A DNA stretch of 64,000 bases from Photorhabdus sp. CRCIA-P01 (GCF_003545805.1 NZ_NMQR01000019.1:1-64000); one strand, 5' to 3'; shown: positions 48,901-58,717, numbered from the stretch's first letter. Notes: generated from the sequence alone by a model not told the origin. Numbers and translations: made by a program.

Positions 48901-49521
48901 CCCTTGTAAATAAGGGTGTAATTCAGCCAACAGAGCTTCCGGCCCACTCCACTCCTGGCTGATTACCTGTGCCATTGATAACGGCAATGGATAACAATGG
49001 CGCCGCCAGAAATCGGCACACCCCTGCCGTTCTAATGGCTGTTGATCCTGAATTAATGTCTGTTCAAACAAGATCCCAGATTCAAAAGCATTATGTGCCA
49101 ACATCCTCTGACAAAAACCATGAATGGTATAAATCGCCGCTTCATCCATTTGCCGCTCTGCGGCCAGTAACCAGATAGCCGCCTGCCCTTTATCCGGGAT
49201 CTCATCCAATAGCTGTTGATAGGCAGGTTCTGCGCCTTCTACTTCGTTTCGAATACAAGCAAGGCGAAGTTTATGAATATTTTCACGGATACGCCCACGT
49301 AACTCATTTGTTGCGGCCTCAGTAAACGTAACCACCAGAATTTCTTCCACGCTTAAAGGTCGTGAAAAAGCGGCATCTTTCCCTATTCCAAGTAGGAGAC
49401 GCAGATATAAAATGCCGATGGTGTAGGTTTTACCCGTCCCGGCTGACGCTTCGATCAACCGCTGACCATTCAGCGGCAGAGTTAATACATTAAGCCTGTG
49501 GACAGATATCTCTGTGATCAC
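45913..49521 (-). CDS. recB: Exonuclease V beta subunit RecB
   Basis: RecB is the 3'-5' helicase and nuclease of RecBCD. The 1202-residue protein (E. coli 1180) has Walker A IEASAGTGKTYTIGILYLR near 24, DEFQDTDPQQYRIF near 390, the helicase motif TIHKSKGLEYPLVWLP near 750, and the C-terminal nuclease with DLVFCWQGRFYVLDYKSN (catalytic Asp and Lys of DYK) near 1095. It overlaps ptrA by 4 bases (ATGA) and recD by one. Confidence 0.96.
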   Translation of the reverse strand: MITEISVHRLNVLTLPLNGQRLIEASAGTGKTYTIGILYLRLLLGIGKDAAFSRPLSVEEILVVTFTEAATNELRGRIRENIHKLRLACIRNEVEGAEPAYQQLLDEIPDKGQAAIWLLAAERQMDEAAIYTIHGFCQRMLAHNAFESGILFEQTLIQDQQPLERQGCADFWRRHCYPLPLSMAQVISQEWSGPEALLAELHPYLQGDMPYMVNAPDSDETLLSRHEKITQLISDVKYQWNEVAGELHDLIAGSGVDKRSYSSKHLPNWLNSVMDWAQAPTEDYQLPKALEKFRQSVLAEKTKKGEVPEHSLFVAIDDLYQQPLTLRDLIISRAIIEIRQSIRQEKLTRGQMGFDDLLTRLDDALKGPGSDLLAETVRRRYPVALIDEFQDTDPQQYRIFHTIYGSQPENGLLFIGDPKQAIYAFRGADIFTYIRARSQVSAHYTLETNWRSAYSMVQAVNKLFMRSENPFLFEQIPFIEVSAAEKNRELSFSYYGEEQAALNFWLQSGEGVSTGDYEQTMSRLCAAQIRDWLQAGSEGRALLHKSEEVRPVTAADITVLVRSRKEAILIRNALNLLSIPSVFLSNRESVFDTAEAKDILWLLQAVLSPEKERVLRSALASGLFGLTARQIDKLNHDEKAWDQLVDEFDGYFRLWQRRGVLPMLRAVIANHHIAENLLASYDGERRLTDVMHIGELLQEISLQLDSEHAVTRWLAQQISHPDPQSENQQMRLESDRHLVQICTIHKSKGLEYPLVWLPFICNFREQKRAIYHDRTSFNACLDIFPDDETIELAEQERLAEDLRLLYVALTRSVYHCSVGVAPLIKGNKKKVGDTDLHQCALGYLLQKGVKGDANFLATSLKELSGDGIVVSLINDTDDHPWQSQSKNDLVLSARQFKRRVQDDWRITSYSGLRNSVVHRGSAAAYFAGEESIDVIVQSIAPKLDIDASGEKQSVEQPEMTPHTFPRGASAGTFLHAILEELNFSQLPDENWLAEQLQSAGFDECWGGILQQWMADIFTIPLNDEGLQLAKIPLHHQQNEMQFYLPVEQLLRSQELDTVMRRYDPVSACCPQLEFQQVKGMLKGFIDLVFCWQGRFYVLDYKSNWLGAESQAYTHQAMETAMIEHRYDLQYQLYTLALHRYLRHRLVNYDYQQHFGGVIYLFLRGIDKQQPGNGIFSCRPSAEFVDALDMFFSGNEQSEKEKN

Positions 49522-52412
49522 TGAGTTCTTACCTCAACAGGTAGCCGTTTCTGAAATTCAGTCACATTCTGATAGGTTTTCCAATCTTTCAATTTCGCAT
49601 ATCCATCCAAGTTTCCTGATTTACCAATCACTTGTGAAATCAATGACAGCCCCCGGTGTTTGATTACCGCATTCTGATAGAAATCAATCAATTGTTTCTG
49701 TGTGGTTTTCCTCAGTATCTCAAGCATTTTATCTCTACTATCAAAACTAAAGTTATTGCGGCTAAAATCACTGGAGAAACGAGCAACTTCGGCATAGAAA
49801 GTTTGCGGCGGTTGCTGCTTTTCATTAATCAGTGCATTCTTGTACTGTTCAAAATCAGCTTGAGACATGGTTTTCAATTTATTACCCGCGTTTTGATAGA
49901 AATCTTGATAACGCTGATTCAAATACTTGGGTTGCTTACTATTACTTTGTAGCAGGAAACTCAATCCCCACTGCTCCCCCACACTGGTATTGAAAGCAAA
50001 CACCGCATACCCCAGTTGCTCCGTTGTTCTTAGCTGCTCATAGAACCACGAATGAAGCATATTGCTCAACAAACTGGAATAAACATAACCTTCTATACGG
50101 TTATAACCCGTCGGAATATAAACCTCCGCCAAAGCGCCATCTGTGCTGCTGCCAACACGCTGGAAATTAACCGGGTAATTTTTATCAATCACCACCTTAT
50201 CCCCAATCCACCAGTCATTTCCTTGATTTGCTAGTTGGTTATGAGCGGATTCGGCAATCACTTTGCTCTGCTGTTCGGTCAAGTTTCCAATGATCATCAT
50301 CTGCAAAGCAGCATTTTTTATCATTTCATGACGATACGTAACAATATCCTGAACCGTGATAGTTTCTAGCGCTTTCAGACGAGTGGACTGTTCCGTGTAT
50401 GGCACCACAGAAAGGCGCTTCAACGGCTGCATAGCCATTTCATACGCTTTAGCGTTATTGGAAACTTCTATCTGTTCACGATACCAAGACTTAGCTTGCT
50501 CCAGTTGACTCTCGGTTGGCGTAAACGCCATGTAATTACTGATTAAAGAGGTTAAAAGTTCCGGCAAATTTTGCGTGTAACCACTTACTCCTAGTTGCAT
50601 TCCCTGTGATGAACTCGTAAAAATATTCATTCCAGCAACAGAAGCCTGATAACTAAGCTGGTCGAGGGAAAGCCCTGCCAAATAATCAAGCAAAGAGGAA
50701 GTGGCCTGCTCACGGGCACTATCCAAACTTTTTGCATTACGTAAATCTAACGTAATGCTGGCCTTAGGCTCATCAGCAAAATATTGACTCGGCATATAGA
50801 ACAGGCGAACACTCTGGTGTTCAAGAATCATCTCTGGATGTTTTTGACTCTTATCTGCTTTTATCAGCTTCAAATCATCAGGAATATAAGAATTTGGCGC
50901 GGGCAGAGAAAAACTCATTTGCTCCTCTAATTGCTGCCATTTAACTCGTTGCTGCAATGTAATTCGATCAACCTGATAAGGTGCCTGAACAAAATAAGCC
51001 TGTTTATTATGCGACTCTTTTGGGCTGATATACCAGATACGCGCATTTTCAGGAGTCAACTCATCAAGTCGGCTAGCAATTGCTTTCGGGTTATAATCAT
51101 CAGCCAGATAACTGGCATTAAGTACATTGGAAACAGGAACTCGCAACATAGCATCCGATAACCATTCGATATAATGCATATTACGAACAATAGAGCCATA
51201 CTGGAACGATAGATTCAAAACCTTCGCAATCTCATCAAAATAACTTTTCTGGATGCCTTTTTGTTTTAATAAATTAATATAAGCAAAAATAGCCGCAACA
51301 ACCTGATCCCGTTGTGCAAGCCCTTTGTCTGTCAACGTCACATAAATAAAAAAGATACCTTTGTTACGATCAACCATAGGTTCCGCACCGGCACTGATAC
51401 TTTCTGCCAACCCTTGAGTTTGCAGCCAATCTGATAATGTATTCAGGCTACGGTTGCCTATCATATAACTGAGATATTCATCGGTTTTACTGCGGAAATC
51501 AGCGCTGTTATTGTCAATGCTGAACTCCAATTGCAATGCCTTTTGCGGTTGAGCAGGAACATAATGGATGATAATCCCTTTCTCTTTTTCCGTTACTGCC
51601 GGAACAGTAATTGGCGGTACGCTCGCTTTTTTGTCAGGTATCCGACCAAAAGTATCAACAGCAATTTGAGTCAGTTTATCGAGAGGCTGATTACCGTAAA
51701 TGACACCTTTCATTAGATTGGCCGAATAATAGCGCTGATAGAAACCCACCAGTTCTGTCTGTAATTTACTCCCCGGTTTATCTTTCAATGTTTCTAGATT
51801 ACCACCAGAAAAACGGGCATTGGGATGCTTAGGATTCAAGGTTTCTGCCCGTATTTGAGCAACCCGCATCCCATCACGAGAACGCGCCATTGTCATCTCT
51901 GCATTAACGGCGTTTCGCTCCCGATCTGCATTCACTGGGCCAAGTAACGGCTCAGCCAGTGCATCAGCCAGACGATCTGTGGCTTGAGCTAACGCCTCAT
52001 TTTCTACTTCAAGGTAAAAAGCCGTGCGGTAAGAAGCCGTGCTGGCATTATAGCTACCACCATGTTTTTGCAAAAATTCAGATAAATCACCTGATTGTGG
52101 ATAACGTTCAGATCCCATCAGAACCATATGTTCCAGATAATGTGCAAGCCCGAGCTGGCTGTCAGGGTTTTCCATGCTGCCAACCGGAATCGCTACCGCT
52201 GCCAAAGATTTGGTTGCTTTCTCATCAGATACCAGCAAAACCGTCATATTGTTTGCCAATTTGATTCCCTGATACTGACGGTGATCATTTTCGCTTTTAT
52301 AAATTGTCTCTTGCAGTGGTTGCCACTGTAGTTGTGGTGTTTGCGCATAACTCGTCGTTCCCCAAAAAAGCAGGAACATCGCAGCTATCATGCGAACAAG
52401 ATGTTTATACAT
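49518..52412 (-). CDS. ptrA: Protease III (pitrilysin)
   Basis: This is a periplasmic M16 zinc protease that degrades small peptides such as insulin B chain. The 964-residue precursor (E. coli 962) has a signal peptide ending TTSYAQT, and the inverted zinc motif HYLEHMVLMGSERYP near 90, with a distal glutamate expected about 75 residues later (NAVNAEMTMARS). As in E. coli, it lies between recC and recB; its start overlaps the recC stop as TAATG. Confidence 0.95.
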   Translation of the reverse strand: MYKHLVRMIAAMFLLFWGTTSYAQTPQLQWQPLQETIYKSENDHRQYQGIKLANNMTVLLVSDEKATKSLAAVAIPVGSMENPDSQLGLAHYLEHMVLMGSERYPQSGDLSEFLQKHGGSYNASTASYRTAFYLEVENEALAQATDRLADALAEPLLGPVNADRERNAVNAEMTMARSRDGMRVAQIRAETLNPKHPNARFSGGNLETLKDKPGSKLQTELVGFYQRYYSANLMKGVIYGNQPLDKLTQIAVDTFGRIPDKKASVPPITVPAVTEKEKGIIIHYVPAQPQKALQLEFSIDNNSADFRSKTDEYLSYMIGNRSLNTLSDWLQTQGLAESISAGAEPMVDRNKGIFFIYVTLTDKGLAQRDQVVAAIFAYINLLKQKGIQKSYFDEIAKVLNLSFQYGSIVRNMHYIEWLSDAMLRVPVSNVLNASYLADDYNPKAIASRLDELTPENARIWYISPKESHNKQAYFVQAPYQVDRITLQQRVKWQQLEEQMSFSLPAPNSYIPDDLKLIKADKSQKHPEMILEHQSVRLFYMPSQYFADEPKASITLDLRNAKSLDSAREQATSSLLDYLAGLSLDQLSYQASVAGMNIFTSSSQGMQLGVSGYTQNLPELLTSLISNYMAFTPTESQLEQAKSWYREQIEVSNNAKAYEMAMQPLKRLSVVPYTEQSTRLKALETITVQDIVTYRHEMIKNAALQMMIIGNLTEQQSKVIAESAHNQLANQGNDWWIGDKVVIDKNYPVNFQRVGSSTDGALAEVYIPTGYNRIEGYVYSSLLSNMLHSWFYEQLRTTEQLGYAVFAFNTSVGEQWGLSFLLQSNSKQPKYLNQRYQDFYQNAGNKLKTMSQADFEQYKNALINEKQQPPQTFYAEVARFSSDFSRNNFSFDSRDKMLEILRKTTQKQLIDFYQNAVIKHRGLSLISQVIGKSGNLDGYAKLKDWKTYQNVTEFQKRLPVEVRTQ

Positions 52413-55400
52413 TATCGGATATTCTCCCTTGTATTCTGATATCGCGCTATCGGTAACAAATAACTGAGCGCTTCCTGTTTAAGTTTTGCCAAAAATGATT
52501 TACCAGCTTGCCTGAAAGCCCGCTGAATATAAGGATCATCCCCTTCGCCTCTGCGTCCTTGATCCCCAAGCCATGTTTTCAATAACTGGCTTTCAGCTTT
52601 TGATTGAATTTCATCACTATTATCAATCTCACCTGTCTCTTTATTCATACATGTTGAAAGCCACGCCCAACCACTTTTGCAAAACAGCGGTAAAGGCGCT
52701 GATATTCCTCGTTGATAACCGTCAATCAATTGATTCAGATAATCTTTCGCTTGTTCTGAAGGCATAGGAGCAAAACACCATTCACTGCCATCACGTCCAT
52801 ATCCATAACTGCGGCTTTCCCCCTGACCACCAGTCAGACAATAAGCCAGATGCTCAATCCACAATTGCATGCCATCATTGGCGGTCAAACTGGCTGGCCG
52901 CCAACGTAGCAAACCATCCGGTTGCACCTTATTAATTTGCCCTGTCAGCATCACCTGGCCTAAATCATGATGTAAATCAACAGATAATGTTTCCATTTGT
53001 TGTTCACGAATTTTATCCGCCAAAGGCTGCATCTCTTTTTGCTGTTTCAACCAATAAACCTCACCGAAAGCGCCAAAAGGCAATCCTCCAGCAGCACGTA
53101 GCCGATTGAAAAGTGGTTCAGGCGATTGCTGTTCAATTAACGCATTCAACAATAGCTGATTAAACTGATAACGTTGAAGATTATCTAAAACGAAAGGTTC
53201 TTCCTCTGGCAATTCCGTTTCTTCAATAACGAAATTTACTTTCAGGCAGCGTTGGAAAAAAAACCGAACAGGATGACGGTAAAAGCGGATTAAATCATCA
53301 AGTGTAATTTCTTGGATTTGCGCCATTTCAATAGATTGACAAAATTCAGCATATGCTGAGCCTTGTTCAGTTGCCGCCGGTAACCACTCTCCGGCATAGC
53401 TTTGCTGATAACTGCTCGGTATAAAATTTTCCGGTGCAAATGGAACCCGGGTATGAAGAGACAACAGATGTTTTCTGATATTAGCGGCGCTTTCATCAAC
53501 ATTCAGTTTTTCATTGCCTGGCAAACAGAAACTCTGGCAAACATAATCCAGCAATTCATTAACCAGCACTGAAGGGTTGCATTCCGTATCATCACGAATG
53601 GATTTACCAATATAGCTGATATAAAGAAACTGTTCAGCGGATATCAAGGCTTCAAGGAATAGATAACGGTCATCATCCCGTCGTTTTCTGTCTCCTCTTT
53701 GGCTTTTTTCCGCCATCAGGTCAAACCCAAGCGGTGGAATTGAACGGGGATAAACACCATCATTCATTCCCAATAAACAGACAACCTTAAAGGGGATAGA
53801 ACGCATTGGCATCAAGGTGCAAAAGTTGACAGACCCTGCGAGAAAACGCTGACTGATTTTTTCATTATCAAACCGAAGCGCTAATTCATCTCGCAACAGA
53901 ACCAATGGCACACTTTCCTGATAACGCGCGTTCAGTCCATTATCTATGACTTTCTGCCATTGCTGTTCCATCATTGCCAGTACTAATTCAGTCTCATTAT
54001 CTGATACAAAAAATGTTTCCAGCAACTGCTGGCAGACAGGTAACCAGCCCGTTAATGTCCGGCTCTCGGCAAGAATTTTGCGCCAATAGCTTAATTGCAT
54101 TAAAAACTCAGCCAATTGGCCGACAAGCTCCGCGGCTAAACCACTGGATTCATCATAAGGCAATACCTCTTTCCAAGGGCCCGACCGGCTATCCATTGCA
54201 TAACCCAATAACATTCGGGTCAGTCCAAAACGCCATGTATGCTGGCCTGTTACCGGCAAAGATAGCTGTTCCACATTATCGTCATCCAGCCCCCAACGAA
54301 CGCCTGATTCTTCAACCCAACGCCTTAATAAACGCAAACCATCTTCATGTATGTCAAATTTATTCGCCAGCGCGGGTACTTCCAACAATGCTAAAACCTG
54401 TTCTGTCGTAAAACGGCTTTGAGGTAAATCAAGCAGTGTGATAAATGCCTGTAAAATCGAATGTGCCTGACGGGCCTTACGATCAGAAATGGCAAATGGA
54501 ATATAGCGTTCAATAGAGACATTACCAAATACCGCCTGAACATAGGGAGTATAACTGTCAATATCCGCGACCATCACAATAATATCCCTTGGCGTCAGCG
54601 ATGGATTATCTTCCAATAATCTCAATAGCTGATCCTGTAAAACTTCCACTTCACGCTGAGGACTATGGCAAACATGGAAAGATAAAGCACGATCCAACGG
54701 ATCAAGTACTCTTTTTTTCAAGCTATTTTCAAATGTTTCTTTTGTTGAACCAATTTGGGCATGATCTTCCAGATAGAGAATATCCCTTTGCAATTGATGT
54801 AATAGATTATCCTGTTCTAATTCAACGAAAGCGTGAACTTCCGAACTCTGCTCAAGCTGCGACAATAAATAGAGATTATCACGGCCCAACCGTCCCCATG
54901 ATGCCAACAAGGGATTACTTACATCTTGTTCACCGTCATCGTTAAACAGTGATTGAGCATTACCAGGATCTTTAAAATATTCCAGCTCCTGTTCACTGTT
55001 ATAATGACGTGGTTTACGACTGCTCAGTTTTGCCAGAAAAGCATAATTCTGAATATCTCCCCAATAATATTTACATGGATTGGTAAACATCAGGTGAATA
55101 TCAATATGCTGTCCCAGTGCCTGTAAGGCTTGTAAATAAACAGGCGGCAAAGCAGAAATACCACAAATAAATACCCGTTTCGGTAAACAAGCTGAAAGTT
55201 CAGCACTGTTTTCCAATATCGAAATAAAACGGCGATACAAGTTAGCCCGATGCCATTGAGGTTGTTGTAGCTGGTGGGTATATTCTGTTAATTCCAGCCA
55301 CAATCTTTTCTGCCACAACTGATTATCACTCAAACCATCAATAAGCTGCCCTTGCTGCCAACTTTCCAGCCATTGCGGGCGATAAACAAGATATTGGTCA

Positions 55401-55804
55401 AACAGGTCAGCAACCCGCCCGGCCAATTGATGAATTTTCCGTTTATCAAAATCCTGATCAAGATAGTGCCTAAGTGCGACAAATTCCGCTTCTGGCAATA
55501 ATTGAGGCAATAACGCCATCAATTTCCATGTCATGGCATCTTTACTAAAAGCGCTTTCTTTCGGGATATCAGGCAATACTTTGGTAAACATATCCCAGAT
55601 AAAAGTAGCTGGAAGTGGAAACGAAATATTGGCTGATATCCCTATTCTTTCAGCCAGTTGGATTTGCAGCCACTGTGACATTCCTGGGCTTTGTACCAGA
55701 ATGACTTCCTGCTCAAACGGATCAGTCAGTGGATTATCTCCGATAAGTATGGTTATCAGCTCTTTAAGAAGATCCAACTGATTAGAATGATAAACCTTGA
55801 ACAT
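52412..55804 (-). CDS. recC: Exonuclease V gamma subunit RecC
   Basis: RecC holds the RecBCD complex together and recognises Chi. The protein from ATG 55804 (GGGAG 5 bases upstream) has 1130 residues (E. coli 1122). It begins MFKVYHSNQLDLLKELI, has PLPATFIWDMFTKVLPDIPK near 70, and the inactivated helicase-like domain with VCLLGMNDGVYPRSIPP near 670. An earlier in-frame ATG at 55816 would add four residues without a ribosome site. It begins a translationally coupled recC-ptrA-recB-recD unit. Confidence 0.95.
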   Translation of the reverse strand: MFKVYHSNQLDLLKELITILIGDNPLTDPFEQEVILVQSPGMSQWLQIQLAERIGISANISFPLPATFIWDMFTKVLPDIPKESAFSKDAMTWKLMALLPQLLPEAEFVALRHYLDQDFDKRKIHQLAGRVADLFDQYLVYRPQWLESWQQGQLIDGLSDNQLWQKRLWLELTEYTHQLQQPQWHRANLYRRFISILENSAELSACLPKRVFICGISALPPVYLQALQALGQHIDIHLMFTNPCKYYWGDIQNYAFLAKLSSRKPRHYNSEQELEYFKDPGNAQSLFNDDGEQDVSNPLLASWGRLGRDNLYLLSQLEQSSEVHAFVELEQDNLLHQLQRDILYLEDHAQIGSTKETFENSLKKRVLDPLDRALSFHVCHSPQREVEVLQDQLLRLLEDNPSLTPRDIIVMVADIDSYTPYVQAVFGNVSIERYIPFAISDRKARQAHSILQAFITLLDLPQSRFTTEQVLALLEVPALANKFDIHEDGLRLLRRWVEESGVRWGLDDDNVEQLSLPVTGQHTWRFGLTRMLLGYAMDSRSGPWKEVLPYDESSGLAAELVGQLAEFLMQLSYWRKILAESRTLTGWLPVCQQLLETFFVSDNETELVLAMMEQQWQKVIDNGLNARYQESVPLVLLRDELALRFDNEKISQRFLAGSVNFCTLMPMRSIPFKVVCLLGMNDGVYPRSIPPLGFDLMAEKSQRGDRKRRDDDRYLFLEALISAEQFLYISYIGKSIRDDTECNPSVLVNELLDYVCQSFCLPGNEKLNVDESAANIRKHLLSLHTRVPFAPENFIPSSYQQSYAGEWLPAATEQGSAYAEFCQSIEMAQIQEITLDDLIRFYRHPVRFFFQRCLKVNFVIEETELPEEEPFVLDNLQRYQFNQLLLNALIEQQSPEPLFNRLRAAGGLPFGAFGEVYWLKQQKEMQPLADKIREQQMETLSVDLHHDLGQVMLTGQINKVQPDGLLRWRPASLTANDGMQLWIEHLAYCLTGGQGESRSYGYGRDGSEWCFAPMPSEQAKDYLNQLIDGYQRGISAPLPLFCKSGWAWLSTCMNKETGEIDNSDEIQSKAESQLLKTWLGDQGRRGEGDDPYIQRAFRQAGKSFLAKLKQEALSYLLPIARYQNTRENIR

Positions 55805-56168
55805 CAGGACTCCCATTTGAACAAATCCACCGGCTTGCTTTACTTTGCTGATTATAAGGCGTTGTTACTATAACTGTAAGCTGATAGCAATCAGATAACT
55901 GATATGTCGTCTGAAATTCAGCGTGCCATCCCGGTGGCGGTGTTAATTCTGATAAAGCACTTTGACCTGCAATTAATTCATATTGTTCCAGGTATCCATA
56001 AGATAATTTGTCCGCCTTTGATTGTTGCCAATGTTGCTGAAACCCAAACAATAGCGCCTGATGATAACGCATTAATCCCAGTAAAGAGACAGAAAAGACC
56101 ATAACGGCAACCATAACTTCGGGCAAACTCATCCCAGATTGATGAGCATGAAAAAGATTTGGTTTCAT
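55782..56168 (-). CDS. ppdC: Prepilin-like protein PpdC
   Basis: This is a type IV pseudopilin-like protein. The prepilin signal QSGMSLPEVMVAVMVFSVSL (cleavage after Gly, Met at +1, Glu at +5) is followed by the hydrophobic helix and a small domain with two cysteines (SDCYQLT, RWICSN). The start is at ATG 56168, overlapping the ygdB stop as ATGA; the longer frame adds 14 residues. The 3' end overlaps the recC start region by 23 bases. Length 128 residues. Confidence 0.85.
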   Translation of the reverse strand: MKPNLFHAHQSGMSLPEVMVAVMVFSVSLLGLMRYHQALLFGFQQHWQQSKADKLSYGYLEQYELIAGQSALSELTPPPGWHAEFQTTYQLSDCYQLTVIVTTPYNQQSKASRWICSNGSPDVQGLSF

Positions 56169-56632
56169 AAACAAAACCCCGTATCTGCCTCGGGACAGAA
56201 ATCCAACCAACCGCTTTCTACCGGAATAAGGGAATCACTACCATCAGAAGAGATTAATTTCATCCATTGATATAATCCGACAGATTGCCCGGATGCCACT
56301 TCCGCCACACCTTTCAGCAGAAAAAAATTACTTGAGTACCTTTTTAAACAGCTTGTCAAATGGAACTCCTGCTGTTGCAGGCAATACCACTCTTCTGTTT
56401 TATCACTATAAAGTAGCCATGATTGCGCCATTCCCCATGCCAATGAAGATTCTGCTTGTTGCAAAGCTTTTAAATATCTGCGTTCATCAACCATCATGAT
56501 TAATGCGTTATCCAGATGATGATGTAAAGCTTTCAGCATCATAAGGCTCACAGCCAGCAACATCAGCACAGAAATTAACAATACATTTCCTTGCTGAAAT
56601 TGCAGGCAGACATTTGGAGAATGCTCAGTCAC
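56165..56632 (-). CDS. ygdB: YgdB-like protein (DUF2509), minor pseudopilin operon
   Basis: The 155-residue protein lacks a canonical prepilin cleavage site but has a hydrophobic helix near the N-terminus (GNVLLISVLMLLAVSLMMLK), then SSLAWGMAQSWLL and several cysteines (WYCLQQQ, TSCLKRY, DFCPEADTGFC). Position and shape match YgdB of the E. coli ppdA-ppdB-ygdB-ppdC operon. The start is GTG at 56630-56632, five bases after the ppdB stop. Confidence 0.85.
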   Translation of the reverse strand: MTEHSPNVCLQFQQGNVLLISVLMLLAVSLMMLKALHHHLDNALIMMVDERRYLKALQQAESSLAWGMAQSWLLYSDKTEEWYCLQQQEFHLTSCLKRYSSNFFLLKGVAEVASGQSVGLYQWMKLISSDGSDSLIPVESGWLDFCPEADTGFCL

Positions 56633-56637
56633 GGTAC

Positions 56638-57228
56638 TTATCCCCTGATATTGCGCAAACGTATTACTGCCTGATATTGGTAGTTTATTGATGGATGTTT
56701 AAACCAATGTGCAATAAGCGTCAATTTGATAAAAACTAAGCCATCTTTTGTTGGTAATTTTTCTGCTTTAAATGAATCTACCACTATCTCATTTGGGTCA
56801 AATAGCCTTTCCCAGCCATTGTCCTGACAGTTACCCGCACCTCTTTTCCATTCCACTGACTTATTACTAAAACGATAACCAAAGAATTCCGATTCACTAT
56901 GTTCTGGTGGCTCCCATTGGTTATTTACATTAAGATCATATGCAATAATCAGGCATGAATCCTCACTTTCATCATTTCTATTATTGATTAATATTGGCTT
57001 TCCATCGCAATAATGCTGGCAATATCCTGCACGACGAATATCTTTCTCTATAATATACAATGTTTGTTTAACAAAATATCCTAAACGATATCTCTGATAT
57101 AACTCCATTATTTGTCTGGTTAAAACCGGGTAACTTTTGGCAATCGCCAGTAAAATAATAGTGCCAATAGCCATTGCCACAATCACTTCTAACAATGTCA
57201 TTCCAGATTGGTTTTTATGTTTCATCAT
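56638..57228 (-). CDS. ppdB: Prepilin-like protein PpdB
   Basis: The prepilin signal is QSGMTLLEVIVAMAIGTIIL (cleavage after Gly, Glu at +5), close to the N-terminus of the 196-residue protein. The remainder is a pseudopilin-like domain with several cysteines (GYCQHYCDG, DSCLII, AGNCQDNG). In E. coli these minor pseudopilins can initiate type IV pili or type II pseudopili assembly. It is in line with ppdA (38 bases upstream) and ygdB. Confidence 0.87.
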   Translation of the reverse strand: MMKHKNQSGMTLLEVIVAMAIGTIILLAIAKSYPVLTRQIMELYQRYRLGYFVKQTLYIIEKDIRRAGYCQHYCDGKPILINNRNDESEDSCLIIAYDLNVNNQWEPPEHSESEFFGYRFSNKSVEWKRGAGNCQDNGWERLFDPNEIVVDSFKAEKLPTKDGLVFIKLTLIAHWFKHPSINYQYQAVIRLRNIRG

Positions 57229-57266
57229 TACAATAGAGTATCACTTATTTTATAAGAAAAAAATAA

Positions 57267-57788
57267 TTAACCACAAGCCGGAATACTATTAAACTTATTA
57301 TTACTACATGATCTTACTCTTCCTCGTGAAGAAAAAATAACTGATATTTCACCTGCGGAATTAGCCAAGATAAAACTCGCGGGCATCATCGTGTTTCTTA
57401 TTCCATGAAACTCTATCTGCTCCTTAGTTGCTGAGCTTATAACAACATCCTGATAGGATGATTTTATACCCTCAACATTCTCTAAATCACAATCAGCAAG
57501 TGCAGATCTAGAAAGCGCTATACACCACTCTTCTCCCGTTTTCAGCCACAATATCACCTCTTTATTCAGATAATTTGCCATAGATTGCTGCCTGGTGATA
57601 AATGTTAATATTTTCTGGGCTGATTCCTGTAACCTGACTCTTTCCTGATGATCACCCCATTCTTGTATCCCCCATAAAGAAAATATTGAAACCAGAACAA
57701 TAACAATCATCAATTCCAATAAGGAAAAACCTAATTGATTATCAATATTATAACTACCAATTATATTAATGTTATCTTCCATTAACAA
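57267..57788 (-). CDS. ppdA: Prepilin-like protein PpdA
   Basis: The prepilin signal LGFSLLELMIVIVLVSIFSL lies at about 19-38, after an unusually long 18-residue leader (MLMEDNINIIGSYNIDNQ); an internal start is possible. Gly at -1, Phe at +1 and Glu at +5 are present. The 173-residue protein is a GspH/FimT-like minor pseudopilin, ending in SRGRVRSCSNN. It leads ppdA-ppdB-ygdB-ppdC. In E. coli thyA lies next; here 1.8 kb of toxin-antitoxin DNA intervenes. Confidence 0.88.
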   Translation of the reverse strand: MLMEDNINIIGSYNIDNQLGFSLLELMIVIVLVSIFSLWGIQEWGDHQERVRLQESAQKILTFITRQQSMANYLNKEVILWLKTGEEWCIALSRSALADCDLENVEGIKSSYQDVVISSATKEQIEFHGIRNTMMPASFILANSAGEISVIFSSRGRVRSCSNNKFNSIPACG

Positions 57789-58158
57789 TTCCTTACATCC
57801 TTTCGCAAAACATTCTATTTATTTTAAAAACAGAATAAACACATAATTGAATTTTATGCGAGAGTGCATCAATAAAAAAATAAGAGTCTATCATTGTTAC
57901 ATTTAAATTGCGTAGAGTTTCACAAAAATCAACGAGAATAGTTATTTTTATTTCTTATTATTTCCATACATTGTAAGATTATATGGCTATGAGGAAGAAG
58001 CTTCATGAACATAATAAAGAAAATATTGAATGCTTTACATGAGGATGTTATTACTATTAATTTATTCTATAAAAATAAATAATATCAGACTAGAAAATAA
58101 TTAATTGAGAAGCTTGTTTTAAGTATAACGATCAATTTTTAAGTATAGCGATCAATAG
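57789..58158. other. AT-rich intergenic DNA upstream of ppdA, no firm gene
   Basis: It contains the promoter side of the ppd operon. A 25-codon frame at 58004 (MNIIKKILNALHED) has an AGGAAG before it but no recognisable family; I do not call it. Two partly repeated strings (TTTAAGTATAACGATCAA and TTTAAGTATAGCGATCAA) sit side by side near 58112-58155, just before the higB remnant. Confidence 0.45.
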
Positions 58159-58299
58159 TGGTGTATCGATATTGGTAGTAATAATGTCCGATTACTGACC
58201 TTTATTGAGTTTTCAATGGGGCACTGTTACATTAAACACATCGTATCCTACTCAGAATACGACAAGCTAACCGATTACTACCGGAGAAACAGAGAATGA
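58159..58299 (+). pseudogene. HigB-like toxin remnant (N-terminus missing)
   Basis: The frame reads CIDIGSNNVRLLTFIEF, then CYIKHIVSYSEYDKLTDYYR to a TGA stop. This is the C-terminal part of the HigB mRNA interferase family. An in-frame TAG lies directly upstream and the first half of the toxin is absent. The stop overlaps the higA start as ATGA, the normal higBA arrangement, which supports the identification. Confidence 0.75.
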
Positions 58300-58717
58300 T
58301 AAATTTTGCAGTCGTTCAGGAACGGGCTCGCGCTCTGTTTTCAGAAGATCCCTTGGCTGACCTACATAATACCTCAGAACAGTACAAAGAAGCGATGGAT
58401 TTGATTGATGAGCTTTTCAAAGACTATGACAATAACAAAGGATTAATTGAGATTCTAGCTACAACAATTGAACGCTATGAAGATACCGCCCCTGAATTTG
58501 CAGAATTTAACCAAGCTATTGAAAATATCCCTACGGGGTTGCAGTCCTAAGGGTTCTGATGGATCAACACGGCCTTAAACAAGCCGACCTTAAAAACGAA
58601 ATCGGAGGAGCTTCTCTGGTATCACAAATTCTGAGTGGAACAAAGTCACTGACAGTAACCCATATAAAAGCCTTGAGTAAACGTTTTAAGGTTTCTAGTG
58701 CAGCTTTTATCGATTAG
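58296..58717 (+). pseudogene. HigA-like antitoxin with a one-base frameshift
   Basis: The first 84 codons (ending APEFAEFNQAIENIPTGLQS) match the N-terminal half of HigA antitoxins. The C-terminal helix-turn-helix half (VLMDQHGLKQADLKNEIG, VSQILSGTKSLTVTHIKALS) follows in another frame. Adding one G to the GGGG run near 58535 would join them as PTGVAVLRVLMDQ, which matches the family. So the antitoxin has lost one base. With the toxin truncated as well, the locus looks dead. Confidence 0.8.
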